From the NCBI RefSeq assembly GCF_002906155.1, contig NZ_MUJK01000003.1, positions 682,001 through 746,000 on the forward strand: DNA of 64,000 nt, read 5' to 3'. This DNA comes from Pseudomonas laurylsulfativorans. Its GTDB lineage: Bacteria > Pseudomonadota > Gammaproteobacteria > Pseudomonadales > Pseudomonadaceae. Shown piece after piece: positions 37,248 to 44,857 of the stretch. The notes beneath the pieces are model-generated. The model was not told the origin of the DNA. It made no database searches and saw only the letters and a program-made list of their open reading frames with translations. Position 1 is the stretch's first letter, and the number at the start of each line of letters is the position of its first letter. Position numbers and translations under genes: made by a program.

Positions 37248-37823
37248 ATGTTTGATTCGTGCCAGTGGCTTAACGAGCCCAAGATCTGGTCAACCGATGG
37301 ACGTGAGTTGTCCGTCACGACGGATGCCAATACCGATTTTTGGCGAGGTACCTACTATGGGTTTTTTCGTCATAGCGGCCATTTCTTTGGAGCCAAGGTT
37401 ATCGGCGATTTCACAGCGCAGATCCGTGTAAAAGGCGATTTCAAAGAGCTATATGACCAAGCTGGGTTGATGGTACTCATCGATGACCAGCGCTGGATCA
37501 AAGCGGGCGTGGAGGTGAACGACGAAGCAGTCGTGAGCAGCAGCGTATTGACTAATGGCCTATCAGATTGGGCTGTTAGCTCGGCATTGACACGTGGTAA
37601 TGAGTTTTGGCTCCGCATCACGGTAGCCCAGGGTTCTGTTCGCGTTCAGATTTCTGAGGATTATATTGTTTGGCCGCTAGTGCGGCTCGCGGCGTTCCCG
37701 GTTGCAGAGCACTATCTGGTAGGCCCCATGTGCTGCACACCTGAGCGAAGGGGACTGCGCTTGAGCTTCAGTGAGTTCATTGTCGGGCCTGCATTGAAAA
37801 AAGAGTTACATGATCTCAGCTGA
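37248..37823 (+). CDS. DUF1349 (concanavalin-like) protein
   Basis: This protein has about 191 residues from the ATG at 37248 (GGAAGG and GCAGG in front; longer frames to 37146 lack support). It has the DUF1349 pattern: WRGTYYGFFRHSGHFFGAKV, then GDFTAQIRVKGDF, QAGLMVLIDDQRWIKAGVE, and a LVGPMCCTPERRG end. The family has a lectin/glucanase-like jelly-roll fold without a defined reaction. It stands between two hairpins, convergent with the ABC operon. Its role in the regulon is unknown. Confidence 0.8.
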   Translation: MFDSCQWLNEPKIWSTDGRELSVTTDANTDFWRGTYYGFFRHSGHFFGAKVIGDFTAQIRVKGDFKELYDQAGLMVLIDDQRWIKAGVEVNDEAVVSSSVLTNGLSDWAVSSALTRGNEFWLRITVAQGSVRVQISEDYIVWPLVRLAAFPVAEHYLVGPMCCTPERRGLRLSFSEFIVGPALKKELHDLS

Positions 37824-37830
37824 GAGATGC

Positions 37831-37856
37831 GGCGACGCCATGAAGGTTGCGTCGCC
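37831..37856. terminator. hairpin between DUF1349 gene and ABC operon
   Basis: GGCGACGC pairs with GCGTCGCC over a 10-nt loop, between convergent genes. Confidence 0.55.
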
Positions 37857-37868
37857 GTCGCTCCCTAG

Positions 37869-38594
37869 TCAGTGAATCTGATGGGAAAGGAATTGCTGCG
37901 TCCGTTCATTTTTGGGTGAATCGATCACCTGCCTTGGTGGGCCAATTTCTGCGATCTTTCCGGCGTCGAAGAATGCGACCCGGCTGGAGACCTCTCGCGC
38001 GAAAGCGATTTCATGAGTGACCAGCACCATCGTCATCCCTTCCGTCGAGAGCATCAACAGCGTATCCAGAACCTCACGTACCAGTTGAGGATCAAGCGCT
38101 GCAGTGACTTCATCAAAAAGCATGTAGCGGGGTTGCATCGCTAGCGCTCGAGCAATTGCCAAGCGCTGTTGTTGTCCTCCAGAAAGCTGAGTGGGGGACA
38201 TCGACGCCTTGTCGCCCAAACCTACTTTTTCGAGCTGCGCGTACGCCACTTCCTCTGCGCTTTTTCGTTTCATCTTGCGCACAACTTTGAGAGCCAAGGC
38301 GGCATTGTCGAGCACCGAAAGGTGAGGGAAGACATTGTATTGCTGGAACACTATTCCCACGTTTGCTCGCAGCGCATTGAGATCGGTGGCTCGCGAAAAA
38401 ACATTAACACCATCGACGCAAATATTGCCGTCACTGATGCTTTCCAATCCATTTATGCACTGAAGCAACGTTGATTTTCCAGATCCGCTCGGGCCGATAA
38501 TGGACACGACTTCACCCTTTTCAACGCTCATGTCGACACCCTTCAAAATGTTCAGGTTGCCGTAGGATTTGTGGACGTTCTTGATTTCGATCAT
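37869..38594 (-). CDS. polar amino acid ABC transporter, ATP-binding subunit (GlnQ type)
   Basis: This is a 241-residue ATPase with Walker A GPSGSGKST, the Q-loop in VFQQYNVFPHLSVLDN, the signature LSGGQQQRLAIARALA, Walker B MLFDEVTAALDP and the H-loop VTHEIAFA. The VFQQYNLFPH-like Q-loop is typical of PAAT-family importers for polar amino acids and opines. Its start overlaps the stop of the upstream permease by 4 nt. It is the last gene of a four-gene operon (binding protein, permease, permease, ATPase) whose promoter region holds the operator at 40813. Confidence 0.92.
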   Translation of the reverse strand: MIEIKNVHKSYGNLNILKGVDMSVEKGEVVSIIGPSGSGKSTLLQCINGLESISDGNICVDGVNVFSRATDLNALRANVGIVFQQYNVFPHLSVLDNAALALKVVRKMKRKSAEEVAYAQLEKVGLGDKASMSPTQLSGGQQQRLAIARALAMQPRYMLFDEVTAALDPQLVREVLDTLLMLSTEGMTMVLVTHEIAFAREVSSRVAFFDAGKIAEIGPPRQVIDSPKNERTQQFLSHQIH

Positions 38595-39247
38595 TGACCC
38601 AGTCCTTTTTCAACTTTGGCGCCCAGGCGAGCGATGGGGTAGCACAGCAGGAAGTAAAAAATACCGACGATGAGTAAGACCAGTAGGGGCTCCTGGGTTC
38701 GGGTGACGATGATTTGTGATCCGCGAAGAAGCTCGATGTAGCCAATAACGGCTGCCAATGAAGTGTCTTTGAGCACGCCCAAAACAATACCGATCCAAGA
38801 TGCAAATGTGCGTCGAAGCATGATCGGTACCGTCACATTGGCGAACGCTTGGAGATAGCTCATGCCGAGTGAGCGTGCTGCCTTCTGCAGGTTTTGAGGT
38901 ACTGATTCAAATCCTCCTTTGTAGATCTCCGAGCAGAACGAAGCCATATACAGAGTCAGCACGACAGCACTGCAGTAGAAGGGGCTTAGGGGATAACGAA
39001 AGGCGGCAAGAGCCGCGTTCAATACGATCAATTGGATGAGTAGGGGAACGGAGCGAGATACATCCACCAACACGACGATCAGGCTATTTCCGACTCTGGA
39101 TACCGATCTGAGCCAGCCCATCAAAAATCCCAGTACGGAGCCTAGGACGATTGCCCATAGTGCTAACCAGAGCGTGTGTCCGGCACCCTGGAGAAGGAAG
39201 ATAAGGTCGTTTGGCTGAAGGCCAGAAAATAGCGGCACACTGTTCAT
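38591..39247 (-). CDS. polar amino acid ABC transporter permease 2 (HisM/GlnP type)
   Basis: This 218-residue inner-membrane permease has about five helices. The EAA loop reads SEIYKGGFESVPQNLQKAARSLGMSYLQAF, the coupling motif of HisMQ-type permeases. It overlaps the preceding permease and following ATPase genes by 4 nt each, so all three are translationally coupled. Together with the other permease it forms the heterodimeric channel. Confidence 0.9.
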   Translation of the reverse strand: MNSVPLFSGLQPNDLIFLLQGAGHTLWLALWAIVLGSVLGFLMGWLRSVSRVGNSLIVVLVDVSRSVPLLIQLIVLNAALAAFRYPLSPFYCSAVVLTLYMASFCSEIYKGGFESVPQNLQKAARSLGMSYLQAFANVTVPIMLRRTFASWIGIVLGVLKDTSLAAVIGYIELLRGSQIIVTRTQEPLLVLLIVGIFYFLLCYPIARLGAKVEKGLGQ

Positions 39248-39918
39248 GCTTGAACCCTCCTTTTTCCGCCATACAGTCGTGCCGCACCGTAAAGCGCCAA
39301 GGTCACGAGTTTGGCCAAGGCGTAGTAAACGATTGCCGTTGCGATGAAAAATTCAAATGAACGGAAAGTTAGAGACTGGGCTGTATAGGTTGCGCCTGTC
39401 AGTTCCTGAAGACCCACCACCATACCCAACGAGGTATTGAGAAGGCTCCAGATCAACTGATTGCCTGCGCCAGGAAGAATCAAGGGCACCAATTGTGGAA
39501 GGATAATTCGGCTGAATGTTTGCCAGCGGTTCATCCCCAATGCGGCACCCGCCCGATATTGCCGCGGATCCACGCCGTCGATTCCTCCGCGAATAACCTC
39601 GGCCAGGTAGCCCGCGGTGTTGAACGTAATGGCTCCTAGCACTGCGTAGAAGGAGTTCACATCCACACCAATGGCACCCAGCCCGAAATACGCCATGTAG
39701 ATCTGGAACAAGCACGGCGTGTTTCGCGCGATCTCAATCCAGGTGACACACACTGCTTTCGCGGATTTGTTACTCGAAGACTTGCCCCATGCCAGCACAA
39801 ACGCAATCAAAGCCCCCAGTGCAAATGATAGGAGCGTCAATTGCACAGTCATGATCAGACCGGGTAGTAAGTCAGGAAAAGCCCGCCACACCGGTGTCCA
39901 TTGGAAGTGATAATTCAT
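39244..39918 (-). CDS. polar amino acid ABC transporter permease 1 (HisQ type)
   Basis: This 224-residue permease has an N-terminal helix region starting LPGLIMTVQLTLLSFALGALIAF. The EAA loop is AEVIRGGIDGVDPRQYRAGAALGMNRWQTFSRIILPQ, with WIEIARNTPCLFQIYMAYFGL before it, all hallmarks of HisMQ-type permeases. It starts 55 nt after the binding-protein gene and overlaps the next permease by 4 nt. Confidence 0.9.
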   Translation of the reverse strand: MNYHFQWTPVWRAFPDLLPGLIMTVQLTLLSFALGALIAFVLAWGKSSSNKSAKAVCVTWIEIARNTPCLFQIYMAYFGLGAIGVDVNSFYAVLGAITFNTAGYLAEVIRGGIDGVDPRQYRAGAALGMNRWQTFSRIILPQLVPLILPGAGNQLIWSLLNTSLGMVVGLQELTGATYTAQSLTFRSFEFFIATAIVYYALAKLVTLALYGAARLYGGKRRVQA

Positions 39919-39973
39919 AGCGTCGCTCCTCGTTCATTAAGGTGCGAGCTTGCGGCTCGCACCCTCTACGTGC

Positions 39974-40783
39974 TTAAAGCTTGTCTAAGGCAGGAGCGTC
40001 TGCCTGGTACCACTTTTTGTAGAGCTCGGTATATCGGCCGGTGACTTGCTGCTGATGCAGGAAAAGGTTTGTGAAGCGAAGGAAGTCGGTGCTATCGCGG
40101 GTCACCATCATTCCGACGGTGTCTTTGGGGAAAGGGGCATCGCAGCAAGTATGAAAGGCTTGGAACTGAGGCAGCTTAGTCAACTCAATCGCGGCTTGGA
40201 CGTTGACGATGAATGCGTCAACTTTTCCTTGGGCCAAGGCCAGGTTCCGGTCGCTATCATTACTGACGGTTAGATACTTGCCCTCTGCATCATTCCATTG
40301 CTTAAAGTAAGCTTGGAACAGAGCATCTTCAGCAGCGCCGCGCACACCAGCGACCTTTTTTCCTTTCAGGTCATCAAAGGATTTGATGTTGGAGTCTTTG
40401 CGTGAGACTACGACGAAACTATAGGAGGAGTAGGGAGTCGTGAAGGCAACCGTTTTCGCACGTTCGAGTGTGATGGTTGCGCTCGCAATCGAGATGTCTA
40501 CCTGGCTCGACAGCAGCGCTGGAATCCGCTGCGGAGATGACGTTTCAACAATCATCGGTTTGACACCAAGAGCCTTGGCCAGATCCAGGCAGTACTCAAC
40601 GTCATAACCAGCTGGGTTGTTTGCAGAATCCCTGAAGCCATTAGGTGGATAATCCAGCATGACCCCACATTTGAGCTCTCCTGAAGAGATCACATCGTCT
40701 AGCTTGTCGGCCATTACAGGTGTCGCAACGGTCATGATGGCGACCATGGCGGCGGTGATGCTCAATTTCTGACTTGCTTTCAT
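39974..40783 (-). CDS. periplasmic binding protein of a polar amino acid ABC transporter
   Basis: This 269-residue SBP_bac_3 protein has a signal peptide: a positively charged start, a hydrophobic stretch and TPVMADKLD, with cleavage probably after the second Ala. Ligand-domain motifs are GELKCGVMLDYPPNGFRD, YDVEYCLDLAKALG, SISIASATITLERAKTVAFTTPY and GKKVAGVRGAAEDALF. Such proteins deliver amino acids or opine-like compounds. The operator 30 nt upstream places uptake of an amino-acid-like substrate under the LacI protein. Confidence 0.9.
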   Translation of the reverse strand: MKASQKLSITAAMVAIMTVATPVMADKLDDVISSGELKCGVMLDYPPNGFRDSANNPAGYDVEYCLDLAKALGVKPMIVETSSPQRIPALLSSQVDISIASATITLERAKTVAFTTPYSSYSFVVVSRKDSNIKSFDDLKGKKVAGVRGAAEDALFQAYFKQWNDAEGKYLTVSNDSDRNLALAQGKVDAFIVNVQAAIELTKLPQFQAFHTCCDAPFPKDTVGMMVTRDSTDFLRFTNLFLHQQQVTGRYTELYKKWYQADAPALDKL

Positions 40784-40812
40784 GACTTAGTCCCCGCGTT
40801 AGTGTTACCGCT

Positions 40813-40826
40813 TGTAAACCATTACA
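40813..40826. promoter_or_regulatory. LacI-type operator before the ABC operon
   Basis: TGTAAACCATTACA lies 30 nt upstream of the binding-protein start (minus strand). It is 215 bp from the copy at 41028. Confidence 0.7.
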
Positions 40827-41540
40827 TTGTAGATAGCAGAACGTGTGCCAGATCTGCTGAAGCAGTGACGCCAGACGGTCAGTTACGATGTTTAGTCATG
40901 ATTTTGTAATCATTATCTCATTGTTTTTAAAAGGATTTAGCGCAATCAGGTTTTCTTTTAGTTTTTTGCGAGAGGGCTAACCGCAGCCGCCCGTCGTAAA
41001 TTTGCGCGCTATATTGGTGCATGATTGTGTAAACGATTACTAAGGTGGGCGCTTGAATGGTCAATTCGTAACACCGTCATGTGCGCTGCGCGATGAGAGG
41101 AACAGGACATCACTCATGGCAGCTCCAAGAGATTTGGATGCGCAAGATCTAGGGAACACTACACACCCTGGATCGTCCGGAGAGGTGGGGGGCACAATAG
41201 AAATGCTTTTGTACCTTTTGATCCCGGGCGTTCACGGCTATAGGCAATCGACATCGGTCGTTAGAAAGAACCACGTGCGACCCAGCTGACGACATTTTCC
41301 AGCGAATGCCCAGCGCGCGCTCAGGTCAGAAGCTGTGCCCCAATATCTGTTTCTGAGTGATCAAAAAACACCGGAGCTAAGCGCGCCTATTATGTATGGC
41401 GCACCACTTGGTAATTCCCCGGCCCATTCAAATTTCCAAGAGCGCGGTCTGAGTAATAGCGAATCGTCACATTCCCCCCTACGAAAATTTAATTGGGAAC
41501 GCTCAAGAACTGCCTGAAAACTTGTGCTGTGCTCAATTTT
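40827..41540. other. intergenic, ABC operon to SIR2 gene, with a distal operator
   Basis: These about 710 nt hold no gene I can support. An operator at 41028-41041 points to the right, but only a doubtful 78-codon frame from a TTG at 41053 follows, with no recognisable family. It could be a remnant of a deleted regulon gene, or the operator may act with 40813 through a loop. From about 41.3 kb on no further operators occur, so this is probably the right edge of the regulon. Confidence 0.45.
41028..41041. promoter_or_regulatory. LacI-type operator without a clear downstream gene
   Basis: TGTAAACGATTACT matches consensus except for the last base. It is the rightmost copy in the window. Confidence 0.6.
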
Positions 41541-42338
41541 TTACCGCTGAACCAACTCTGCAAGAAACTCCGTCAAAGCTGTTTGCCTGTCATCCTCTTC
41601 TGATACCAGCATCTCTATCCCCCAGTGTCCGAGCACCTCTTCTGCCACTGGATTAGGTCGGTTGGTGAACAGATATGACTTCGGTCGCGCCGGAGCGCGA
41701 GCATGATTGCCCCACATTTTGGTCAAGCGGTAAAAGAGCAATCGAATGTTGAGGTCGGAAATGCTGTACCCGATGAACAGCACCGAGTTGCCCAACACAT
41801 CGTGGCGCAGCTTGATGTCGAGCGGTGACTCAAAGTCGAGCCTTTCGTAGTAGCTGGTTTCATCGAGTACGATTGAGGCGTCGTCATCAAAGTCGCCGTG
41901 GAATTTAACGATTTCGCGACAACCTTCTTGCGCCGTGACCAAGTCCGCCACGCTTGCCACCTTGGTATAAGGAATGCCGTAATAATCGTGAGCAAGCTCA
42001 AGCCACCGGTCGTAATTCGTCGTGTAGATCTTCGAGAAATTCCCTTGGGCGATGAGTCGGTGAATTTCTGAGCCTCCGATATCAATGCCCTCTTTATGCC
42101 ACTCCCTGTCCATCCAACTTCGAAGCGGCCCTAAGGTGCCTTTTTTTCTGCGATAGAACTCAGCTAGGGCGAGATGGTTGCCATACGATGCAAATATCTC
42201 CGGGTCATATCCCAGCTCATTGGCAAGCCTGGAAGTGAGCTGGCTCCATGAAGGAAGCCCGAGATTCGCGGAAACCCCAGCACCTGCGAACAGGACGAGC
42301 TTGCCGGTCTGATATGCGTGCCGCAGTTGAGCTTTCAT
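41541..42338 (-). CDS. SIR2-like (SIR2_2) protein, putative NAD-degrading defence effector
   Basis: This 265-residue SIR2-fold protein has the nucleotide-binding GAGVS at residues 19-23, TTNYD with N108 and D110, the catalytic-type H147 in KFHGD, and a GYSISDLNIR motif further on. These are marks of the prokaryotic SIR2_2 family found in anti-phage systems, where the domain breaks down NAD+ during infection. No zinc-ribbon of deacetylase sirtuins is visible. It starts inside the stop codon of the HAM1-like gene (4-nt overlap), so the two proteins are made together. Compare the KomB-KomC pair of the Kongming system, from memory. Confidence 0.8.
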   Translation of the reverse strand: MKAQLRHAYQTGKLVLFAGAGVSANLGLPSWSQLTSRLANELGYDPEIFASYGNHLALAEFYRRKKGTLGPLRSWMDREWHKEGIDIGGSEIHRLIAQGNFSKIYTTNYDRWLELAHDYYGIPYTKVASVADLVTAQEGCREIVKFHGDFDDDASIVLDETSYYERLDFESPLDIKLRHDVLGNSVLFIGYSISDLNIRLLFYRLTKMWGNHARAPARPKSYLFTNRPNPVAEEVLGHWGIEMLVSEEDDRQTALTEFLAELVQR

Positions 42339-42895
42339 GCCATTCCCTTTTCTGACTTAAGGAACTCTGCGAAGGCATCCAATGCTTTGCGCCTCATCGA
42401 GATTTCGTTTTTACGCTCGCCCATTTCAGCAAATGTCTCGGTATGCCCATTTGGAATGAACACGCAATCCCACTGAAAATCTCTTGGCCCTGCTGGCGCT
42501 GCAGGCACCGTCCCCTGAACCTCACCTGAGAACATGTGAATTTGTCGACCATCACAATACCCAAGAACAGTTTTCGCGGTTACTGAGGCATCACCCAATC
42601 CTCGCACCAGGGCCGTGAATTTGTCAGCTTCGAGCTTGTCCCAAAAAATCTGGGTAAGGCCTGCAGGAAGGCCGTTCATTCCCGCGAGGTACAGTCCTGT
42701 GTGCTCGACAAACAGAGGTCTTCCAATTATTGAAAACGCCTTTGAAAGCTTGTCACGAACAAGGCGCTCGACGTCCTCCGTCTGAAGCTCCTCAATTTTC
42801 TCTTTGACTGCGAGCACCTCAACGCCGGCAGGCTCAAGAATTTTTCGTACCTCTTCGAGCTTGTGCTGGTTGCCTGACAAAAATCTTATCTTCAT
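42335..42895 (-). CDS. HAM1/ITPase-like protein, putative nucleotide sensor
   Basis: This is a 186-residue member of the RdgB/ITPA (non-canonical purine NTP pyrophosphatase) fold: S7-G-N-x-x-K12 at the start, E64-H-T-G-L, F140-x-W142-D143, and K162-N163-E-I-S166-M-R168. In active enzymes the acidic pair E-D before T/S-G-L supplies the general base; here the Asp is His65. The base-contacting S-H-R reads S-M-R. Both changes suggest altered or lost hydrolysis with nucleotide binding kept. It is coupled to the SIR2 gene, which fits a sensor-effector pair rather than a housekeeping rdgB. Confidence 0.8.
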   Translation of the reverse strand: MKIRFLSGNQHKLEEVRKILEPAGVEVLAVKEKIEELQTEDVERLVRDKLSKAFSIIGRPLFVEHTGLYLAGMNGLPAGLTQIFWDKLEADKFTALVRGLGDASVTAKTVLGYCDGRQIHMFSGEVQGTVPAAPAGPRDFQWDCVFIPNGHTETFAEMGERKNEISMRRKALDAFAEFLKSEKGMA

Positions 42896-43249
42896 GACTA
42901 ACCTCTGATGAGGGGATAGCGTTCATGCAACTGCGTGTTGCTGAACGATTTGCAACTCCTCAGCCTAATGCGGACATGTGATCTTCATTCAATCTACGCT
43001 CGATTGTTGCTAGCTGATTTGAGCAGATAACAAACGGTAGTCCATGCTTGCCGAAATCGCTCCTTCGGGCCCGGGCCCGGCCGAACCCAGCATTCCGAGG
43101 TGCGCATTCTGAGTGTCCAGATCTTGGAAGACCGCCGATTGCGGCTTCTGTGTCAGCTCTTCTTTCGGCAACCGTAGCCGTGCCTTTGAAACGCAGACGA
43201 AACATTTCGGCCATATGATTCGCGTCACTGAAAATTGAAGGGGCAAGGG
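42896..43249. other. intergenic, divergent promoters
   Basis: These 354 nt lie between the HAM1-like gene (leftwards) and a small gene (rightwards). A GC-rich GGGCCCGGGCCC palindrome lies near 43069. I see no adenosine-deaminase remnant and no gene here. Confidence 0.4.
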
Positions 43250-43465
43250 ATGAATCGACCGTCAAGAAGCATGCGCAAGTTGCTCGACTCAGTCGCCACC
43301 AACAATGAGGTCGCTGCGCTTGACGTGATGCGCGCAGCTGAGCCGCTTCAAGACGAGGTATTACGTCAGCGATTGCATAACTTGATTCACAGGCTCAATC
43401 AGGACGCCAATGACTTGCGAATGGCGCGTGATGATATCCAAGGTGGTGCCATCAAACTCGCCTGA
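43250..43465 (+). CDS. small hypothetical helical protein
   Basis: This is a 71-residue protein from the ATG at 43250 with an AAGGG box. It is highly charged and predicted helical (RKLLDSVATNNEVAALDVMRAAEPLQDEV...), without signal peptide or membrane segment. I do not recognise a family. It is divergent from the HAM1-SIR2 pair. Confidence 0.6.
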   Translation: MNRPSRSMRKLLDSVATNNEVAALDVMRAAEPLQDEVLRQRLHNLIHRLNQDANDLRMARDDIQGGAIKLA

Positions 43466-43684
43466 CCGGCCTCAAGCAATCTGACTGCAGTAATCGTGAC
43501 GCTGCTCAGAAGGCATACCTCGGCAACTGCGGTGGGTAGTCGTTGCAGTGCTGTTCAGGCAGATCTAAGTGCCGATAATGTCGGTCGTAAATTAATGGCG
43601 AAGTCTGGTCTAGCCGAGTGACTTGTTGCTTGCAGGCTCATCACCTCCTGTAACATGCAACAAAACCCACTACGAGCTTTGAAA

Positions 43685-44326
43685 ATGGAGTTTCACTCGA
43701 TTCTTGCTTTTACCTTGGTCGCTGCGATTGCCATTGCGAGTCCAGGGCCTGCGACCCTGATGGCGATCAACAACAGTCTGGCCCATGGACAGCGCAGCGC
43801 AGTGTGGTCGTCTTTTGGTAATGCTAGTGGTCTGTTTTGCCTGTCGGCCGCTGCTATGCTGGGCTTGGGGGCGTTGCTTGCCAGTTCCGAATGGCTGTTC
43901 AATGCGGTGAAGATCATCGGTGCCGGCTACCTGTTCTACCTGGGGCTAAGGCAGTTGTTCACAAAGAGCCCGATGCTCGCGGACGGTATGCAGGATGGCT
44001 CGAAGAAGAGCAGGCCTACTCGCTTAAAGTTGTACAAATCGGCTTTCCTGACGGCAGTGACCAACCCTAAGGCGACGATGTTCTTCACTGCGCTGTTCCC
44101 GCAATTCATCGACCAGAGCGCGACGTTGCTGCCACAATTCCTGATCCTCACCTCGATCTTCATGGCGTTGTCGGTTGCGTCGCTGAGCCTGTATGCCGCG
44201 CTCGCCTCCCGAGCCAAGGGCGTGCTGACGCGGCCTGACTTGTCCCGGTGGGTCAGTCGGGTGGTAGGGTCGACGTTCATCTGCTTCGGGGCCGCCATCC
44301 TGACCATGCGTCGACAGGCTGCATAA
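43685..44326 (+). CDS. LysE/RhtB-family exporter
   Basis: This protein has 213 residues from the ATG at 43685 and six hydrophobic helices. It has the family motif near the N-terminus (ASPGPATLMAINNSLAHGQRS), IKIIGAGYLFYLGLRQL after helix 3, and KSAFLTAVTNPKATMFFTALFPQFI mid-protein. LysE/RhtB members export basic or hydrophobic amino acids and homoserine lactones. The start at 43655 is possible but has no ribosome site. A CGGGCC/GGCCCG hairpin follows. Confidence 0.88.
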   Translation: MEFHSILAFTLVAAIAIASPGPATLMAINNSLAHGQRSAVWSSFGNASGLFCLSAAAMLGLGALLASSEWLFNAVKIIGAGYLFYLGLRQLFTKSPMLADGMQDGSKKSRPTRLKLYKSAFLTAVTNPKATMFFTALFPQFIDQSATLLPQFLILTSIFMALSVASLSLYAALASRAKGVLTRPDLSRWVSRVVGSTFICFGAAILTMRRQAA

Positions 44327-44350
44327 GAGGAGGGCAGCTAGTCGCTCCTT

Positions 44351-44367
44351 CGGGCCAACAAGGCCCG
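44351..44367. terminator. hairpin after lysE-family gene
   Basis: CGGGCC-AACAA-GGCCCG begins 24 nt after the stop, between convergent genes. No T-run. Confidence 0.4.
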
Positions 44368-44393
44368 GCTAGCCAACCTAACTCGAGAACTAC

Positions 44394-44603
44394 TCACTCT
44401 GGCGTCATGAGCACCGCAAGCGTCATATTGATGGACTCTTCGTTCTTGCTGATGGTGTCCAAAGCACCGCGCACGTTGCTGGCGACCTCTGCTGATCCGC
44501 GCTGCTCGACCCATAGCGTCAGCTCCATAATGGCAGCCTCAAGTGCGAGTTGGTTTTGATAGATTTTGGACAGTAGGGAAGGGAGCAGGTCAGCGTTCGA
44601 CAT
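44394..44603 (-). CDS. small helical protein, paralogue of 59465-59707
   Basis: This 69-residue protein starts at an ATG at 44603 with a perfect GGAGG box; the longer frame to 44813 lacks support. The central pattern LLSKIYQNQLALEAAIMELTLWVEQRGSAEV matches the product of 59465 (LLSRFNQNIMALGCAIEEIRTWIDQRGSTEV), including W-[VI]-[ED]-Q-R-G-S-x-E-V. The protein is all-helical with no signal or membrane segment. Function unknown, but two copies in one window make it a real family. Confidence 0.7.
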   Translation of the reverse strand: MSNADLLPSLLSKIYQNQLALEAAIMELTLWVEQRGSAEVASNVRGALDTISKNEESINMTLAVLMTPE

Positions 44604-44857
44604 TGTGATTCCTCCGTGGAAGAGGTCAGCGTAGCAGGAGGAAAAATGAGGTGGGACGCTTTCAGAAGGGCGGAACACAATCTTGAGTCCGCGTGACCCC
44701 ACTAGCTGGAAACTGATCGCGGCTTTCCCGGTGATGTAGTGCTCACGGGACACTCGGCATAGGTCAACATCGAAGTGGGGCATGCTCAACCTCTCCAGGT
44801 ACTCTCGCAACATTGCACGGAGTGTTGAGGGCCTCTGTTATAGGTAATCCACATCAC

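Noticed and set aside
39330..39343. Operator-like AGTAAACGATTGCC inside the ABC permease gene
   Set aside because: Internal to a conserved coding region and with one bad half; the protein sequence explains it.
41053..41289. 78-codon frame behind the operator at 41028
   Set aside because: TTG start without a ribosome site and composition not protein-like; kept only as a remark under the intergenic entry.
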